NCBI GenBank assembly: GCA_963648435.1
Contig: CAVJDT010000063.1
Coordinates: 1 to 6,288 of the forward strand
DNA from: UMGS75 sp963648435
Lineage (GTDB): Bacteria; Bacillota_I; Bacilli_A; ML615J-28; CAG-313
Direction: 5' to 3'
Length of the DNA stretch: 6,288 nt
This document shows, in pieces, positions 1 to 6,203 of the stretch (within the stretch, counting starts at the first letter, position 1; each line of letters opens with the position of its first letter). Both the position numbers and the translations under genes were made by a program. The notes under the pieces were generated by a model that had not been told where the DNA came from, ran no database searches, and saw only the letters and a program-made list of their open reading frames with translations.

Positions 1-3000
1 GCAGTTTCTAAATTAGTTACTGCACTTTCTAGATTTGACTGAACCTTTTTTATTTTGTCTGTCAATGTTTCATTTGCAGTTTGAATTAAGTCTTTTAATT
101 CTTCAACAGCTTCATTAAGTTGATCATTAGTTGCATAATCATCTTCTATATTTTTAATTGCTTGTTGTGCAATTGCTAATGAAGAATTGAGCGAACTTAT
201 ATTTTGTGTCATTGTCCCACTATCACTTTGTAAATTATCAATCGCAGCTGAAAGTGTGGCACTTGCATTTTTTACTTCTTGAATTTGAAAATTTAATGTT
301 GAACTATCCGGTATCCAATATGCATAAAGAGTAAATTCAGTTACGTTTTTATCCCAAGGTCCTGAAATCATAACATTTAATTCATCATCAAAAATTTGTT
401 CACCTTCTCCATTTTGCATAGTGTAATATCCACTAAACACATAACCATCACGAACTGGCTTAATGCGTCCATTTGATGATAATTTATCTCCATAAGTTAT
501 TGTGAATGTATCACATACTGTGTCTTCACTGATAAGTGTTACTATTGTTATAGTTTGTTGCCATACAGCATAAAGAATTATTTCTTCTTCATTAGAACAA
601 AGATTTAAAATTGTAGCACAGTCATTATATACGGCATCTTCATTTTCTTCAAGTGCCCATCCCATAAAGGTGTAACCAATTTTTGTAAATGTGTTTTGCG
701 ATAATTGACTTTCTTTATCATAAGTAAGTGTTTCTTGGCTCATTTCACCTTCGCCACCATTTGCATTATATTTTAAAGTGTACGAACTTGCTTCCCAAAC
801 AGCATAAAGAATTATATCGCTATCTGAAAGTGTAATAGTATCATCACTTTCGTACTGAATATCCGATGCTGTTTCACTTGTAGACCAACCTAAAAATTTG
901 TATCCAGTACGTTTTGGTGCCGATGATGCTATTGATGCATTAGTATTTACTGGATAAATGGTTGTATCTATTGGTGCATCGCTACCACCATTTGCATTAT
1001 AAACAACAAAAACGTGTGTGCCATCGTTTGTTAAAGCCTGAATTGTCATCTTATTTTGTACTATAATAGAATATACACCACTTTCATTTGGAGTAAGCAG
1101 TACGCCTTCAGCATATACTTTTACGTTTTCTCCTGTAACAGTGAAAGTAGCAGTTTCACCATATTTATAATTTTCATTTAAGCCATTAATTGTGCATTCT
1201 GAAGTAACACTGGTCTTAATTTCATATGTTTCTTTTTCCCATACCGCATAAAGAACTGTATCACTATCTGGCATAATTATTATATCTTCTTTATTATATG
1301 TTGTTTTATCGCTTGTGTCAGTTTTCCAACCTTTAAATGTATGGCCTTCAAGTACAGGGGTGACATCTTTAATAACTACTTGTGAACCTGCTGCTGGATA
1401 AGTTACCGCTGTTGAAGTAGTAAATGAACCACCGTTTGCACTATACGTAAGTGATGGATTATGTTTCCAAACAGCATAGAGGGTTACCGGCAAATTTCCC
1501 ATGGTAAATTCACTCAATGGTAAATATTCTTCTTCGGTAGCATTAGCCGATCTAGCCCAGCCAACGAAAGTATAATTTTGTTTTATAGGAACTATTTCAC
1601 TTAAAATAATTGTTTCATCTTCATGGGCTTGAGTCATTGCAGGTGCACCGCTTCCACCATTAGCATCAAAATTAATTGAATAAATATTTTTTTCAACCCA
1701 AGCAGCATAAAGAACTACTATTTCGCCATTTTCATCAGCAATACCGGTATTATAAACGACATCAGCCTTAAACATTTCCCACTGTTGATCAGAATAACTA
1801 TTCCAACCGATAAAGTCATAATTTTTGCGTGAAAGACATAACGTTTCCGCAGAAGGTAATAGCATATTACCAAAAACTACGCCTTCGATTGTCTTTATAT
1901 AACTACCTTCAGAATATAGTTCGATATTATAGACAATTGCGGTCCATTTTGCATAAAGAGTAAGTTCTCCATCATTTTGATAACTTGAAATTTCAGCACT
2001 GCCATCTGCATTATAATATTTAGTTCCTTCACCATTTTCTTTTGTGTAATATCCCATAAATGAATAACCTTTACGTGTAGGTATGCCAACTGTTGGTAAA
2101 CTACTGTCATATGTTGCTTCTGTTGGTGAAATAGTGCTTCCTCCTTCAGTTGCTAAATAAATTATATATTTATTAACTTCCCATACAGCGTAAAGAGTAA
2201 CTGTACCATTTAATGTAGGACTAAGATTTTCGACAATTGCATTGTCAGTATATTTTACTGTGCCTTTTGGCGTGTCTGTCCATCCTTTAAATGTCCAACC
2301 AACTAATGAATATTTATTTGTGGAAAGTTCTTTTTTTGTATCATATGTATGTGTAGAATTTGAAGTATATCCATTAACTTCTCCATTTGCACCACTTGGT
2401 TTATTTGAATCATATTGAATAGTATATGTATTAGCTTCCCATACAGCGTAAAGAGTAACTGTATCGTTTGATTTAGAAGTGAGATTTTCAACAATTGCTT
2501 TATCATCATACACTTTTTGACCATCATTAGATGTTGCCCATCCTTTAAATGTCCAACCAACTAATGAATATTTATTTGTGGAAAGTTCTTTTTTTGTATC
2601 ATATGTATGTGTAGAATTTGAAGTATATCCATTAACTTCTCCATTTGCACCACTTGGTTTATTTGAATCATATTGAATAGTATATGTATTAGCTTCCCAT
2701 ACAGCGTAAAGAGTAACTGTATCGTTTGATTTAGAAGTGAGATTTTCAACAATTGCTTTATCATCATACACTTTTTGACCATCATTAGATGTTGCCCATC
2801 CTTTAAATGTCCAACCAACTAATGAATATTTATTTGTGGAAAGTTCTTTTTTTGTATCATATGTATGTGTAGAATTTGAAGTATATCCATTAACTTCTCC
2901 GCTTGCAACACTTGGTTTATTTGAATCATATTGAATAGTATATGTATTAGCTATCCATTTTGCATATAGCGTTGTATTTGATGCAATGTTCCAATTTCTT

Positions 3001-4754
3001 ATGTTTTTACCATTTGCATCATAATACTGTGTTCCTCCACCATTTGTTTCCGTGTAATAGCCACCAAAAGTATACCCTGTACGAGTAGGAATAGTTACTG
3101 TAGACATGGTACTATCAAATGTTGCATTTATAGAGGTAGAACCACCACTTCCATTTTGTTTATCGAATGTAATAGTATATGTATTAGCTATCCATTTTGC
3201 ATATAGCGTTGTATATGATGCAATGTTCCATTTTTTTGCACTTTCGCCATTTGCATCATAATACTGTGTTCCTCCACCATTTGTTTCCGTGTAATAGCCA
3301 CCAAAAGTATACCCTGCACGAGTAGGAATAGTTATTTTAGGCATAGTACTATCAAATGTTGCGGTGGTGGATCCAGTACCATCACTTCCTTTTTGTCTAT
3401 CAAAAAAAACTGCATATTTTTTTGCAACGCCACTTGCCTTGATTACTATATTTCCCTTTATGCAATCACCGTGAATTATAATAACACCTGGTTCAGCTGC
3501 ACTTTTATCTTTATAAGTATAATCCTTATTTTCAACAAGTATAACTCCATCAGCTGTAATTTCTATAGAAGCCGGTAACTCATAACCGATGTTTGGGGTA
3601 ATACATCCTGTACAATCCGTACCATAAGAAGCATAGTTACCATTATTTAAAGATATAGAAAGATTATTTAGTTGTGAACTTACATTCATTTTTTTGTAAT
3701 ACTGCACAGAATCAGAAGAAATTCCTGATTTTGTATAAGTATAAGAATTGCCAGCCTCATCCTTTACAGTAAGGCCTGTAACAGAATAAAGTGACAGTTT
3801 ACCGCTACTTGTAAGATCTGGTAGACTGAAAGTGTAATATACTTTGGTTTTACCATTTTCATCTACAACACCTTGTTTATAGGCACTTACCGAAATTTCA
3901 CTTCCGTTTAATCCAAGTTTCGCGGTACCGGAAGAAGTTACACTTACTTTTTCATCAAATTCCACAAAATATTTTAATGTATTGCCCTTAATGGCTACGT
4001 TGTTAGTAGAGTCTACTATATTTTTGGTTAAAGATATCTTTTCAACACTAGGAGCGGTGTTATCAGATAAAGTACATTTCAAACCGCCAATATATGGTCT
4101 TGCATCAATATTATTATAGTTCGAAACGTAATATTTTATCCACGTCGTACCTGCCGGCACCTGAAAATTTGGAATTTCAATTTTATATGCGCTATCACCA
4201 ATTTTTTTCATCTCTAGTTTAGATCCCAACTCATTACCGGAAGCATCATAGAAAAATAACTTCAATGATATCCTTGTGTTAACAGACCACCCATTATGAT
4301 AATATAATGCACTAGCTGAAATCGTCAAATCTTGTTTATTGGCTTTTACGCAATCTTCATCTGACAGAGTAATTTTGTACCAAACACCATTATTGTAATT
4401 TTCATCGCCTAAATCACATTTTGTTTTAGCCTGAATTCCCCAACCATATTCTGCGGTTTTTAAATCTACTTCACTATGTTTATAATGCCTAGCGTATGGA
4501 TATACATTATCACCAATACCATACCACCCAAGTGTGGCGAGACTCCAGCCATCCTTTGCTGTCGAATCTCCGCCAATATTTATAAGGTTATTTGTAATGT
4601 GATTTTCGGTCCATTCTCCTTCGGTATTAGTGCCCGCATTACCTGTTGTTGCATACACTATATTTTTTGATTGAAAACATAATGGCACAACTAAAAAGTA
4701 AAATACCATTACAACAAGTGAAATAATATTAAATATTTTTTTGTGTTTAATCAT
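1..4754 (-). CDS. Secreted multi-repeat surface protein with InlB B-type (Listeria-Bacteroides) repeats; 3' end beyond the window
   Basis: Seen: one reading frame runs without a stop from ATG at 4752-4754 to the left edge, giving 1584 full codons. The start is chosen because AAGGAGG lies 9 bases upstream and the first 35 residues form a signal peptide. Order of parts by residue: signal peptide 1-35; unknown beta-type domain about 36-230; Ig-like domain about 231-345 with a DEAGN motif; small beta domain about 361-445; repeats R1-R12 at 446-1172 and 1247-1480; inserted domain 1173-1246; coiled coil from 1481. Each repeat has a GY/GW core (for example GYTFGGYYT or TFKGW) and ends in LYAxW. Known: such repeats (InlB B-repeat, Flg_new family) make beta-grasp-like modules in exported proteins of Firmicutes. 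Inferred: a cell-surface stalk, perhaps in adhesion; ligand unknown. The anchor (LPXTG, SLH or other) would lie outside the window. It is transcribed alone, downstream of two decayed mobile-element genes. Twelve cysteines are visible, many for a Gram-positive surface protein. Confidence 0.93.
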   Translation of the reverse strand, partial: MIKHKKIFNIISLVVMVFYFLVVPLCFQSKNIVYATTGNAGTNTEGEWTENHITNNLINIGGDSTAKDGWSLATLGWYGIGDNVYPYARHYKHSEVDLKTAEYGWGIQAKTKCDLGDENYNNGVWYKITLSDEDCVKANKQDLTISASALYYHNGWSVNTRISLKLFFYDASGNELGSKLEMKKIGDSAYKIEIPNFQVPAGTTWIKYYVSNYNNIDARPYIGGLKCTLSDNTAPSVEKISLTKNIVDSTNNVAIKGNTLKYFVEFDEKVSVTSSGTAKLGLNGSEISVSAYKQGVVDENGKTKVYYTFSLPDLTSSGKLSLYSVTGLTVKDEAGNSYTYTKSGISSDSVQYYKKMNVSSQLNNLSISLNNGNYASYGTDCTGCITPNIGYELPASIEITADGVILVENKDYTYKDKSAAEPGVIIIHGDCIKGNIVIKASGVAKKYAVFFDRQKGSDGTGSTTATFDSTMPKITIPTRAGYTFGGYYTETNGGGTQYYDANGESAKKWNIASYTTLYAKWIANTYTITFDKQNGSGGSTSINATFDSTMSTVTIPTRTGYTFGGYYTETNGGGTQYYDANGKNIRNWNIASNTTLYAKWIANTYTIQYDSNKPSVASGEVNGYTSNSTHTYDTKKELSTNKYSLVGWTFKGWATSNDGQKVYDDKAIVENLTSKSNDTVTLYAVWEANTYTIQYDSNKPSGANGEVNGYTSNSTHTYDTKKELSTNKYSLVGWTFKGWATSNDGQKVYDDKAIVENLTSKSNDTVTLYAVWEANTYTIQYDSNKPSGANGEVNGYTSNSTHTYDTKKELSTNKYSLVGWTFKGWTDTPKGTVKYTDNAIVENLSPTLNGTVTLYAVWEVNKYIIYLATEGGSTISPTEATYDSSLPTVGIPTRKGYSFMGYYTKENGEGTKYYNADGSAEISSYQNDGELTLYAKWTAIVYNIELYSEGSYIKTIEGVVFGNMLLPSAETLCLSRKNYDFIGWNSYSDQQWEMFKADVVYNTGIADENGEIVVLYAAWVEKNIYSINFDANGGSGAPAMTQAHEDETIILSEIVPIKQNYTFVGWARSANATEEEYLPLSEFTMGNLPVTLYAVWKHNPSLTYSANGGSFTTSTAVTYPAAGSQVVIKDVTPVLEGHTFKGWKTDTSDKTTYNKEDIIIMPDSDTVLYAVWEKETYEIKTSVTSECTINGLNENYKYGETATFTVTGENVKVYAEGVLLTPNESGVYSIIVQNKMTIQALTNDGTHVFVVYNANGGSDAPIDTTIYPVNTNASIASSAPKRTGYKFLGWSTSETASDIQYESDDTITLSDSDIILYAVWEASSYTLKYNANGGEGEMSQETLTYDKESQLSQNTFTKIGYTFMGWALEENEDAVYNDCATILNLCSNEEEIILYAVWQQTITIVTLISEDTVCDTFTITYGDKLSSNGRIKPVRDGYVFSGYYTMQNGEGEQIFDDELNVMISGPWDKNVTEFTLYAYWIPDSSTLNFQIQEVKNASATLSAAIDNLQSDSGTMTQNISSLNSSLAIAQQAIKNIEDDYATNDQLNEAVEELKDLIQTANETLTDKIKKVQSNLESAVTNLET
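3..314 (-). other. Start of a C-terminal coiled coil in the surface protein (residues 1481-1584 and beyond)
   Basis: Straight after the last repeat (LYAYW) comes IPDSSTL and then a stretch without aromatic residues other than one tyrosine. It is rich in L, I, A, N, Q, E, K and S in heptad-like spacing, for example EVKNASATLSAAIDNL, NDQLNEAVEELKDLI and LTDKIKKVQSNL. There are no prolines after the IPDSS linker. This composition indicates a long alpha-helical coiled coil. The segment continues past the left edge, so its length and any anchor or transmembrane helix are unknown. Confidence 0.8.
1017..1238 (-). other. Non-repeat domain inserted between repeats R9 and R10 (residues 1173-1246)
   Basis: The region lacks the GY/GW core and the LYAxW end that every neighbouring unit has. 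It begins ETYEIKTSVTSECTING, has a YKYGETATFTVTG strand, a VKVYAEGVLL strand and a GVYSIIVQNKMTIQAL end. This looks like a small beta-sandwich module of about 70 residues, comparable to Ig-like or bacterial surface beta modules, but I do not recognise a named family. It contains one cysteine. Confidence 0.6.
2280..2952 (-). repeat. Near-perfect tandem repeat array, 258-bp unit, about 2.6 copies
   Basis: Comparing each base with the one 258 positions further right, the sequence is identical from 2280 to 2642 (against 2538 to 2900). It then differs only at 2643, 2644 and 2650 until homology stops after 2694 (against 2952). The unit is 86 codons, so the amplification keeps the reading frame and encodes R3, R4 and the first part of R5. 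R3 and R4 differ at three residues only (I/E, V/G and S/N). R5 diverges after its TFKGW motif. Silent positions are as conserved as coding ones, which means the duplication is recent or is being homogenised by recombination. Confidence 0.95.
2955..3428 (-). repeat. Diverged tandem pair, 237-bp unit (R1 and R2)
   Basis: The sequence around TGCATATAGCGTTGTA recurs at 2961 and 3198, giving a period of 237 bp or 79 codons. Both units share a long identical protein block from GYTFGGYYTE through NGGGTQYYDANG and an identical end, LYAKW. They differ in the strand before and the strand after this block. This duplication is older than the 258-bp array. It belongs to the GYYT type of repeat rather than the GW type. 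Confidence 0.85.
3420..3674 (-). other. Small beta domain with a CxxC pair before the repeats (about residues 361-445)
   Basis: The segment runs from QLNNLSISLNNG to KASGVAKK and contains GYELPASIEI, DYTYKD and GNIVIKA. This matches a recurring pattern in clostridial surface proteins in which 'GYxLPxxI.V..G...YTY....G.V.I....GxIxIxA' directly precedes InlB B-type repeats. Residues C381 and C384 form a CTGC motif and C431 lies in HGDCIKG. Three cysteines in a domain of about 85 residues is unusual and suggests a disulfide, but no structure supports this here. Confidence 0.5.
3720..4064 (-). other. Bacterial Ig-like domain of the surface protein (about residues 231-345)
   Basis: The segment starts with TAPSVEKISL and contains KGNTLKYFVEFDEKVSV, a YYTFSLPDL strand and GLTVKDEAGNSYT. 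The pattern 'APxVxxI...F.E.V.V...G.L.V.DxAGN' is typical of bacterial Ig-like modules in surface proteins. It links the N-terminal domain to the small beta domain that precedes the repeats. The boundaries are approximate. Confidence 0.6.
4065..4649 (-). other. N-terminal beta-sandwich-like domain of the surface protein (residues 36-230), family not recognised
   Basis: This stretch is rich in aromatic and beta-forming residues. It contains a GVWYKITLS segment, a DLTISASALYY segment, an LKLFFYDASGNEL segment and a VPAGTTWIKYYV segment, and closes with LSDNTAPSV. The sequence LTISASA...FYDASG...VPAGT resembles jelly-roll or carbohydrate-binding-like modules at the N-terminus of other Gram-positive exported proteins. 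That is a pattern judgement, not a family assignment. Cysteines occur at about residue 113, in EDC, and in GGLKC. It is the most likely ligand-binding part because it is at the distal end of a repeat stalk. Confidence 0.5.
4650..4754 (-). other. Signal peptide of the surface protein (residues 1-35)
   Basis: The N-terminus starts MIKHKK (positively charged), followed by a hydrophobic stretch from about residue 10 to 27 rich in I, V, L and F. A plausible signal peptidase I site follows the VYA tripeptide at residues 33-35, just before TTGNAG. C26 follows VPL, which does not fit a lipobox, so a lipoprotein is unlikely. This indicates Sec export of the whole protein. Confidence 0.85.
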
Positions 4755-4763
4755 AATAATTTT

Positions 4764-4770
4764 CCTCCTT
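4764..4770 (-). promoter_or_regulatory. Ribosome binding site of the surface protein gene
   Basis: AAGGAGG on the minus strand, 9 bases before the ATG at 4754, is a strong match to the anti-Shine-Dalgarno sequence. It fixes the start codon. Confidence 0.9.
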
Positions 4771-4787
4771 GTCATTTACAAAAAAAA

Positions 4788-4816
4788 TTATAAAATCATT
4801 TAATCACTACTGAAAA
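4788..4816 (-). promoter_or_regulatory. Candidate proximal promoter of the surface protein gene
   Basis: On the minus strand TTTTCA (4811-4816) and a perfect TATAAT (4788-4793) are separated by 17 bases. The -35 matches the sigma-A consensus at four of six positions. Transcription from here would leave a leader of roughly 25-30 bases before the ATG, with room for the ribosome binding site. The surroundings are so AT-rich that chance matches are common. Confidence 0.4.
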
Positions 4817-4844
4817 GTCTTACTATAAGTTTTTTATGATTACT

Positions 4845-4873
4845 ATTATATTTTAACATGTTCACGTTTGAAC
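4845..4873 (-). promoter_or_regulatory. Candidate distal promoter with an overlapping inverted repeat (possible operator)
   Basis: A perfect TATAAT lies at 4845-4850 on the minus strand. Upstream is a weak -35, either TTCAAA with a 16-base spacer or GTTCAA with 17. The -35 falls inside a perfect inverted repeat at 4860-4873, GTTCA - 4 bases - TGAAC on the minus strand. An inverted repeat overlapping a -35 box is a usual place for a repressor site, but no regulator is visible in the window. Confidence 0.35.
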
Positions 4874-4896
4874 GAATCAAGCAATTTGAAAATATG

Positions 4897-4911
4897 AAAG
4901 ACCAAGTCTTT
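4897..4911. other. Small hairpin AAAGAC-CAA-GTCTTT
   Basis: A perfect 6-bp stem with a 3-base loop. On the plus strand it is followed within a few bases by a short T run (GAAATTTTTT). It could be a weak terminator or a chance structure; the stem is too short to decide. Confidence 0.3.
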
Positions 4912-4933
4912 GAAATTTTTTATATATTCAAAA

Positions 4934-4961
4934 AAAGTTATTATCAAACGATAATAATTTT
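4934..4961. terminator. AT-rich hairpin with T tracts, possible bidirectional terminator
   Basis: TTATTATC (4938-4945) and GATAATAA (4950-4957) form a perfect 8-bp inverted repeat with loop AAAC. Three more A-T pairs can form beyond a G-T wobble. A T-rich tract follows on the plus strand (4958-4970), and a T6 run follows on the minus strand after the other arm. It lies just past the remnant recombinase reading frame and before the surface protein promoters, where a terminator would separate the two. The stem has only one G-C pair, so strength is doubtful. Confidence 0.4.
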
Positions 4962-4971
4962 ATTTTTTTAG

Positions 4972-5196
4972 TTATATCAAAGGTATTTTAATTATCATTT
5001 TAAGTAATGTAAGTTTACCACATTTAAGAATTCTTATTAAGATTTTTACAAATGAATCAACATCTTTGCATATGTATAAAACTTTTACGATCTTTATATT
5101 ATTCTTTTCCGCACACTTCTTGCAAATACGAACTTGTGCCTCTATACTTTGTTAATTTTGCACATGAGAACTGAAACGTGCGTAGATAACTTTCAT
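4972..5196 (-). pseudogene. Remnant of a serine recombinase (resolvase/invertase superfamily), N-terminal part
   Basis: From ATG at 5194-5196 the frame reads MKVIYARFSSHVQN, then TAA (5152-5154, codon 15), then QSIEAQVRICKK and AEKNNIKIVKV. This is the start of the resolvase catalytic domain: Y5, R7 and the nucleophile S9 in Y-x-R-x-S, followed by the (E)QSIxAQ motif. The TAA sits where related proteins have Glu or Gln, so it is probably a nonsense mutation. After VKVLY the match weakens. DSFVKILIRILKCGK could be the eroded helix that normally reads F-x-x-(M/L)-I-x-D-(I/A)-x-x-G-K, with some residues lost before it. The frame ends at TAA 4972-4974. Nothing of the DNA-binding recombinase domain is left. 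Known: such enzymes move prophages and integrative elements. Inferred: a dead relic of one. It lies 87 bases downstream of the KilA-N relic on the same strand. Confidence 0.75.
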
Positions 5197-5283
5197 ATCT
5201 ATAGATTTACTCCAAAAAGTGATTTATTTTTTTCGCAAACTAACTATCGGAAAATAAAATCATTGTGACTGCTTTTATAAAAA

Positions 5284-5933
5284 TTATTTCAACAACTTTT
5301 TGTTTTCCACGCCGTTAAGAACTCTCATTTGAGAAATGGCAATCTGATTTAACTTTTTAAGCCTTTCCGACTGTGGCATTCCGCCTGCAATGCATACGGC
5401 GTTTATATTTTCCATATTGGAAAGACAGATAAGTTCTGGGAGAATAAGATTTTCTTTAATTGCATCGGTATGTATATGATAGTTTATTTTTGCAAGTTCT
5501 CTTTTTGCCGACCAACCGAGTTGCTTTTGTTCTTCGTCTTTTAAACGTTAGAATTCTTTCACAAGGTAAATTTTGAACTCGGGACTTATCACATACCAAA
5601 TTCGAACGCAATATCTTTATGGACATACGTTCCGGATTTGGATATAATGCCGATTGCATTAGTAGCATCTACCCATTTTTTAGGCGAAAGCAAAAAAGAA
5701 TTCAACCCAGTTTGTTTTCTAAACCCTCGAATGCGACGAATTTAAAATCGGGGGTTATATAGTGTTTTCCATATACCTAAAAATTCAACGGTATTGCGAT
5801 TGCGCATCAAGTTGCCGATAAGCACATCGGGTTCATCGATTTTGTATTTTGCAATATCCGTAATACAGATATAATCGCTTTCGTTAAAAGTTTTGTACTT
5901 AATATCTACGCCTTTTACAATTAACTCTTTCAT
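5284..5933 (-). pseudogene. KilA-N domain protein, degraded by three frameshifts and a nonsense codon
   Basis: From ATG at 5931-5933 the frame reads MKELIVKGVDIKYKTF, YICITDIAKYK, DEPDVLIGNLMRNRNT and VEFLGIWKTLYNP, the start of a KilA-N domain. An extra C in the C run at 5750-5754 then shifts the frame. A lost T near 5721-5723 restores homology as RKQTGLNSFLLSPKKW and ATNAIGIISKSGTYVHKD. A lost G near 5589-5590 moves it again to ISPEFKIYLVKEF. CAA has become TAA at 5548-5550 (FQRLK to F-stop-RLK). The last part reads KDEEQKQLGW, LPELICLSNMEN and PQSERLKKLNQIAISQ to TAA at 5284-5286. Repaired, the protein would be about 216 residues, a full length for this family. Known: KilA-N is a DNA-binding-type domain common in phages and bacterial prophages; the role is mostly undefined. 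GGAGGA lies 6 bases before the ATG. Only a 63-residue fragment could still be made. Confidence 0.9.
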
Positions 5934-5939
5934 ATATTG

Positions 5940-5945
5940 TCCTCC
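5940..5945 (-). promoter_or_regulatory. Ribosome binding site of the KilA-N pseudogene
   Basis: GGAGGA on the minus strand lies 6 bases upstream of the ATG at 5933. It supports this start and shows that the translation start is still intact although the reading frame is broken. No convincing sigma-A promoter stands out in the AT-rich leader. Confidence 0.75.
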
Positions 5946-6150
5946 ATATACTTAATTTTCAAAATATCAGCTATAAGGAAAATATTTATCAAATACTATA
6001 TTGAATGCTAATTCTTTTAAAAAATTGATTAACAAATAAAATAAACTTATAGACACAAAAACAACACTTATTTATATAGGGATTGTTCTCATAGGTGTAT
6101 TATTGTAATTCAAAATGCCCTTAAGCTTTGGTTTTCGTTTCGCGCAATAT

Positions 6151-6203
6151 ACAAAAAAAGTCCTGCAAAAGTGCTATGTGATATTTTTGCAGGTTTTTAT
6201 TTT
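6151..6203. terminator. Bidirectional intrinsic terminator
   Basis: CCTGCAAAA (6162-6170) and TTTTGCAGG (6185-6193) are a perfect 9-bp inverted repeat around a 14-base loop. The plus strand continues TTTTTATTTT after the right arm. The minus strand continues, after one A and one C, with a run of seven T. Both strands therefore have a stem followed by a T tract. It probably ends transcription arriving from a neighbour beyond the right edge and insulates it from the KilA-N pseudogene. Confidence 0.85.

Larger units (their letters stand above)
315..3419 (-). repeat. Twelve InlB B-type (Listeria-Bacteroides) protein repeats R1-R12 with one interruption
   Basis: By residue: R1 446-521, R2 522-600, R3 601-686, R4 687-772, R5 773-858, R6 859-937, R7 938-1019, R8 1020-1096, R9 1097-1172, R10 1247-1320, R11 1321-1398, R12 1399-1480. 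All twelve end LYA followed by K, V, A or Y and then W. There are two kinds. R1, R2, R6 and R12 have a GGYYT/GYYT core followed by NGxG (NGGG or NGEG), the classical form. R3-R5 and R7-R11 have a GW core with variable spacing and often begin with a (Y/F)xANGG or YDSNK strand. Unit length varies from 74 to 86 residues. The array is interrupted between R9 and R10 by a different domain. These repeats probably form an extended stalk. Confidence 0.9.

Noticed and set aside
2303..2818. Two identical 85-codon open frames on the minus strand in another frame
   Set aside because: They are shadows of the 258-bp repeat in the surface protein gene. The identity comes from the DNA repeat, and the translations are low in complexity with no start signals.
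2280..3428. CRISPR array
   Set aside because: The repeats are long, directly adjacent, in frame and encode protein modules; there are no short repeats with unique spacers.
3393..4670. Short plus-strand open frames at 3393-3578 and 4476-4670
   Set aside because: They lie antisense inside the long intact surface protein frame, have no ribosome binding sites and look like chance translations.
5197..5283. A further gene or terminator between the two pseudogenes
   Set aside because: The 87 bases have no open frame of note and no stable hairpin. A GGAG about 13 bases before the recombinase ATG is the only possible signal, and the spacing is long.
5152..5550. UAA read as Gln or Glu (alternative genetic code), because both relics carry TAA at a Gln/Glu position
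   Set aside because: The KilA-N relic also has three frameshifts, which an altered code cannot explain, and the 1584-codon intact gene has no in-frame TAA. Ordinary decay is simpler.
5456..5668. 70-codon minus-strand open frame
   Set aside because: It is an out-of-frame reading of the KilA-N pseudogene; the homologous residues are in the other frames.
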